A DNA stretch of 64,000 nucleotides, taken from contig NZ_JAFHKK010000003.1 of assembly GCF_016937535.1 (NCBI RefSeq), positions 1 to 64,000 of the forward strand, written 5' to 3'. The DNA comes from Sulfurospirillum tamanense (GTDB lineage Bacteria; Campylobacterota; Campylobacteria; Campylobacterales; Campylobacteraceae). Of the stretch, positions 61,800 through 64,000 are shown piece after piece; the stretch's first letter is position 1, and each line of letters starts with the position of its first letter. The notes beneath the pieces were generated by a model. That model had not been told where the DNA came from, made no database searches, and saw only the letters and a list, made by a program, of their open reading frames with translations. A program made the translations under genes and the position numbers.

Positions 61800-63485
61800 T
61801 TAAGAGAGTTGATCTTTAAGAATATCTCCCAACGTCATCTTCTCTTCTTTATTAATCTCATTGAGCACTTCGCGCTCTTTCATTTTAGAGAGACGACGAA
61901 CAGAAAGACGGATACGGTTCTTTTTTTCATCAATGAAAGCGATAGCTGCTTCAATCTCATCCCCAATACTAACCTCTTCAGGATTAATTGGTCCAAGATC
62001 TTCTTTGCGAATAAGCGCATCAACATTTTCTTCAAGCTCTACAAAGATACCAAAATCCTTTACGTCACGGATTTTACCCATGACGATATCACCCGCGTCA
62101 TGTTTTTTGGCGTATTGTTGCACAGGGCTATCTTGAAGCTCTTTGAGAGAAAGGGAGATTTTTTCACTCTCTTCGTCTACTTTTACAATTTTTACTTCAA
62201 CTTCATCACCCACCTTGAACATATCTTTGCATTTTTCATTGCGATCCCAAGAAGCATCTTCATTGTGCAGTAAGCCTTCCACGGAGCCCACACGCACAAA
62301 TGCACCAAAAGCAGTTGTGGTTGTTACTTCACCCTTAACCACATCACCTACTTTAAAAGTAGATTTGAATTCGTCAAAAGGTTTGGCCAATAGGTTCTTT
62401 AAGGAAACACGAAGACGTCTGTCTTGCGGACTGATTTCAATAACTTCAACATCCACAACCTGACCTTCTTCAATGTGGTCTTTAGGGTGTTTAATGTTTT
62501 TATCCCAAGAGATTTCAGAAATATGCAAAAATCCTTCAATGTCGTTACCCAAATCTACAAATGCGCCATAAGGCTCAATGTTGCTAATGGTAACCTGAAT
62601 GGCATCGCCAACATCTAGGGCATCCTTAATCTCATCCCAAGGATCAGGCATGGCTGCTTTAATAGAGAGAGAAAGGTGACGTTTTTCCTTGTCGTAACTA
62701 ATGGCCTTAACAGGAACTTTATCGCCTTCATTGTAAAGCGTATTGGGGTTTACAGGACCCTTGTAGCTGATTTCACTGTAGTGCACCAAGCCGTCTACGC
62801 CACCAATATCCACAAACATGCCATAAGTGGTGATTTTTTTAATGATGCCTTCAACCACATCATCTTTTTCCATGAGTTCTTGGATAAGGTCTTTGCGTTT
62901 TTTGCGGTCATCGTCAAGAAGTTTTTTGCGCGAAATCAAAATAGACTCATTTTCAGGGTCAATTTTCAGAATACGAACTTTAATGCTCTTGCCTACAAGT
63001 GATTGTGGGTCACGAACTGCCGCTTGAGAGCGTGGCAAAAAGAATTCAACACCCTCATCATCTTCAGCAATAAAACCACCACGGTTTTTGCCGACGATTT
63101 TTACATCCAGAATGGTTTCATCTTCTTCGGTGTGAGAAGCAATAAACGCTTTCACTTTCTCTTTTTTAAGTGCTTTTTTGTGAGAAACCATAGGGCGCTC
63201 ATTGCGAAAACCTGTCACAACCACCTTAATAGTGTCGCCAATTTTATACGCCAAATTTCCTTCGGTATCTAAAATTTCTGACATATTTAAGCGGCCCTCG
63301 GACTTCTTGCCCACATCCACCAACACCATATCATCTTTAATTTCAACGATTACACCGTCAACATAAGCATCTTTTTCGGTTTCTTTGAAAGACTCCTCAA
63401 GCATTGCAGCAAAATCTGCTTCTTCCATTGTCTCTTCATGCTCATTTGCACCCTGTGTTTGAACATTAGTGTTCACCTCAGCCAT
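61800..63485 (-). CDS. rpsA: 30S ribosomal protein S1
   Basis: 561 residues from the ATG five bases after AGGA, with six S1 RNA-binding repeats (e.g. TTYGMFVDIGGVDGLVHYSE, EPYGAFVDLGNDIEGFLH, TTAFGAFVRVGSVEGLLH). Promotes mRNA binding to the ribosome. Confidence 0.96.
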   Translation of the reverse strand: MAEVNTNVQTQGANEHEETMEEADFAAMLEESFKETEKDAYVDGVIVEIKDDMVLVDVGKKSEGRLNMSEILDTEGNLAYKIGDTIKVVVTGFRNERPMVSHKKALKKEKVKAFIASHTEEDETILDVKIVGKNRGGFIAEDDEGVEFFLPRSQAAVRDPQSLVGKSIKVRILKIDPENESILISRKKLLDDDRKKRKDLIQELMEKDDVVEGIIKKITTYGMFVDIGGVDGLVHYSEISYKGPVNPNTLYNEGDKVPVKAISYDKEKRHLSLSIKAAMPDPWDEIKDALDVGDAIQVTISNIEPYGAFVDLGNDIEGFLHISEISWDKNIKHPKDHIEEGQVVDVEVIEISPQDRRLRVSLKNLLAKPFDEFKSTFKVGDVVKGEVTTTTAFGAFVRVGSVEGLLHNEDASWDRNEKCKDMFKVGDEVEVKIVKVDEESEKISLSLKELQDSPVQQYAKKHDAGDIVMGKIRDVKDFGIFVELEENVDALIRKEDLGPINPEEVSIGDEIEAAIAFIDEKKNRIRLSVRRLSKMKEREVLNEINKEEKMTLGDILKDQLS

Positions 63486-63551
63486 CACGATCCTTTGTAT
63501 AGTTGATTTGTCTTTTGCGTTTGAATGCGAAAAACAGACGAAAAGTCGCTT

Positions 63552-63557
63552 ATTATA
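63552..63557 (-). promoter_or_regulatory. -10 element for rpsA
   Basis: TATAAT on the minus strand overlapping the ispH stop codon, about 67 bases before the rpsA start. Confidence 0.45.
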
Positions 63558-64000
63558 CTTTAAAATTGCTTATTTTTTCAATAATTTTTTTAATAATCCA
63601 ATCTGGAGTAGAAGCACCTGCTGTAATACCACACTGCTCCTTCCCTTCAAACCACGATGCCTCAAGCTCTCTTTCACTTTCGATTAGGTAACTATCGGAG
63701 CAAAATTCTTTTGAAATATGTAACAACTGCTTGGTATTTGAGGAGTTTTTTCCCCCAACAACTACCATCACATCCGACTCTTTCGAAAGCTCCCTGGCAG
63801 CATCTTGGTTTTCAAAGGTGGCATTACAAATGGTGTTAAATACGCGCACCTCTTTGTAGTGAGAAATCAAATAACTCACAATTTCTTTAAACTCTTCTAC
63901 CTTGCGCGTCGTCTGGGAAACAACCGCAACGCGCGCACTTAGTTTTAAAGCCGCCAGTTCGCTTACATGTAAAACCACATGCACTTTCCCACTTGCGTAG
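63553..64000 (-). CDS. ispH: 4-hydroxy-3-methylbut-2-enyl diphosphate reductase (C-terminal part)
   Basis: The reading frame enters from beyond the window. Cysteine ligands of the [4Fe-4S] cluster are visible in NTICNATFENQDA and CGITAGASTPDWII, with VVVGGKNSSNT between. Last enzyme of the MEP isoprenoid pathway. A TTACATGTAA copy (63963-63972) is in the LHV frame. Confidence 0.93.
   Translation of the reverse strand, partial: YASGKVHVVLHVSELAALKLSARVAVVSQTTRKVEEFKEIVSYLISHYKEVRVFNTICNATFENQDAARELSKESDVMVVVGGKNSSNTKQLLHISKEFCSDSYLIESERELEASWFEGKEQCGITAGASTPDWIIKKIIEKISNFKV

Larger units (their letters stand above)
1500..63972. repeat. Dispersed palindrome TTACATGTAA, about 35 exact copies
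   Basis: First bases of exact copies: 1500, 3204, 5920, 6929, 13172, 16227, 16569, 16661, 17327, 19571, 21594, 22547, 22775, 25825, 26503, 27389, 28274, 28436, 31935, 32719, 33167, 34418, 35004, 37905, 37957, 40836, 41043, 41570, 42389, 49197, 50706, 53479, 58482, 58496, 63963. One-base variants include 5752, 6973, 18225, 29931, 41298, 45938, 46349, 49155 and 50679. Counted by eye, so a few may be missed. Flanks favour CC on one side and AG on the other. Confidence 0.9.

Noticed and set aside
1-64000. tRNA, rRNA or CRISPR features
   Set aside because: No cloverleaf-like sequence, rRNA segment or regularly spaced repeat array was seen in the intergenic DNA.

Overview
The window looks like a chromosomal segment of a Campylobacterota (epsilonproteobacterial) bacterium, probably Sulfurospirillum-like; this is inferred from gene content and order, not from a database search. 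The block ispH - rpsA - small gene - serA at 59.7-64.0 kb matches the order I know from Campylobacter jejuni. A FlgS-type kinase, TTG and GTG starts, 4-bp start/stop overlaps and several c-di-GMP and two-component proteins also fit. No rRNA, tRNA, CRISPR array or complete insertion sequence was seen.

Layout. 0-1.7 kb: two ferredoxin-containing MinD-type ATPases. 1.8-7.8 kb: a membrane diguanylate cyclase, an SRPBCC protein, then a tight thiD-thiE-DUF523/DUF1722-photolyase operon. 7.9-12.0 kb: a molybdopterin oxidoreductase operon (cytochrome c, TorD chaperone, Tat-exported catalytic subunit, four-cluster Fe-S subunit, small exported protein). 12.1-16.1 kb: response regulator, periplasmic binding protein and sensor kinase in one transcription unit, with no ABC permease. 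16.1-19.3 kb: a lipocalin whose 3' end is duplicated around a toxin-antitoxin pair, then an hsdM scrap, two unknown genes (one HEPN/AbiU2-like) and a broken Bro-N gene. 19.3-27.4 kb: FAD oxidoreductase, LytS/LytT pair, tamA-tamB. 27.4-33.2 kb: an AT-rich accessory region with MazEF, an AAA_14 ATPase, a HARE-HTH protein, a DUF433/DUF5615 pair with a deleted toxin, and MntA with a frameshifted HepT. 33.2-46.7 kb: MFS carrier, YgiQ-type radical SAM protein, class V aminotransferase, GGDEF-EAL protein, flgS, and a P-II/CBS/DUF1538/Usp cluster. 46.7-64 kb: dnaE, glutamyl-Q tRNA synthetase, several small genes, a very large CBS-PAS-GGDEF-EAL protein, DJ-1, a SelW-like selenoprotein read through an in-frame TGA, efp, a small HTH pair, serA, rpsA and ispH.

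The strongest unexplained signal is the perfect palindrome TTACATGTAA. I count 35 exact copies in 64 kb, against well under one expected by chance, plus about ten one-base variants. About 20 copies lie inside genes, nearly all in the frame that reads Leu-His-Val. The other 15 lie between genes, where they separate accessory modules, sit in a duplicated gene end, and in one place form an inverted pair that makes a terminator. The longer consensus CCTTACATGTAAAG is asymmetric. The pattern resembles an uptake-sequence or HIP1-like genome-wide repeat that I do not recognise as described.
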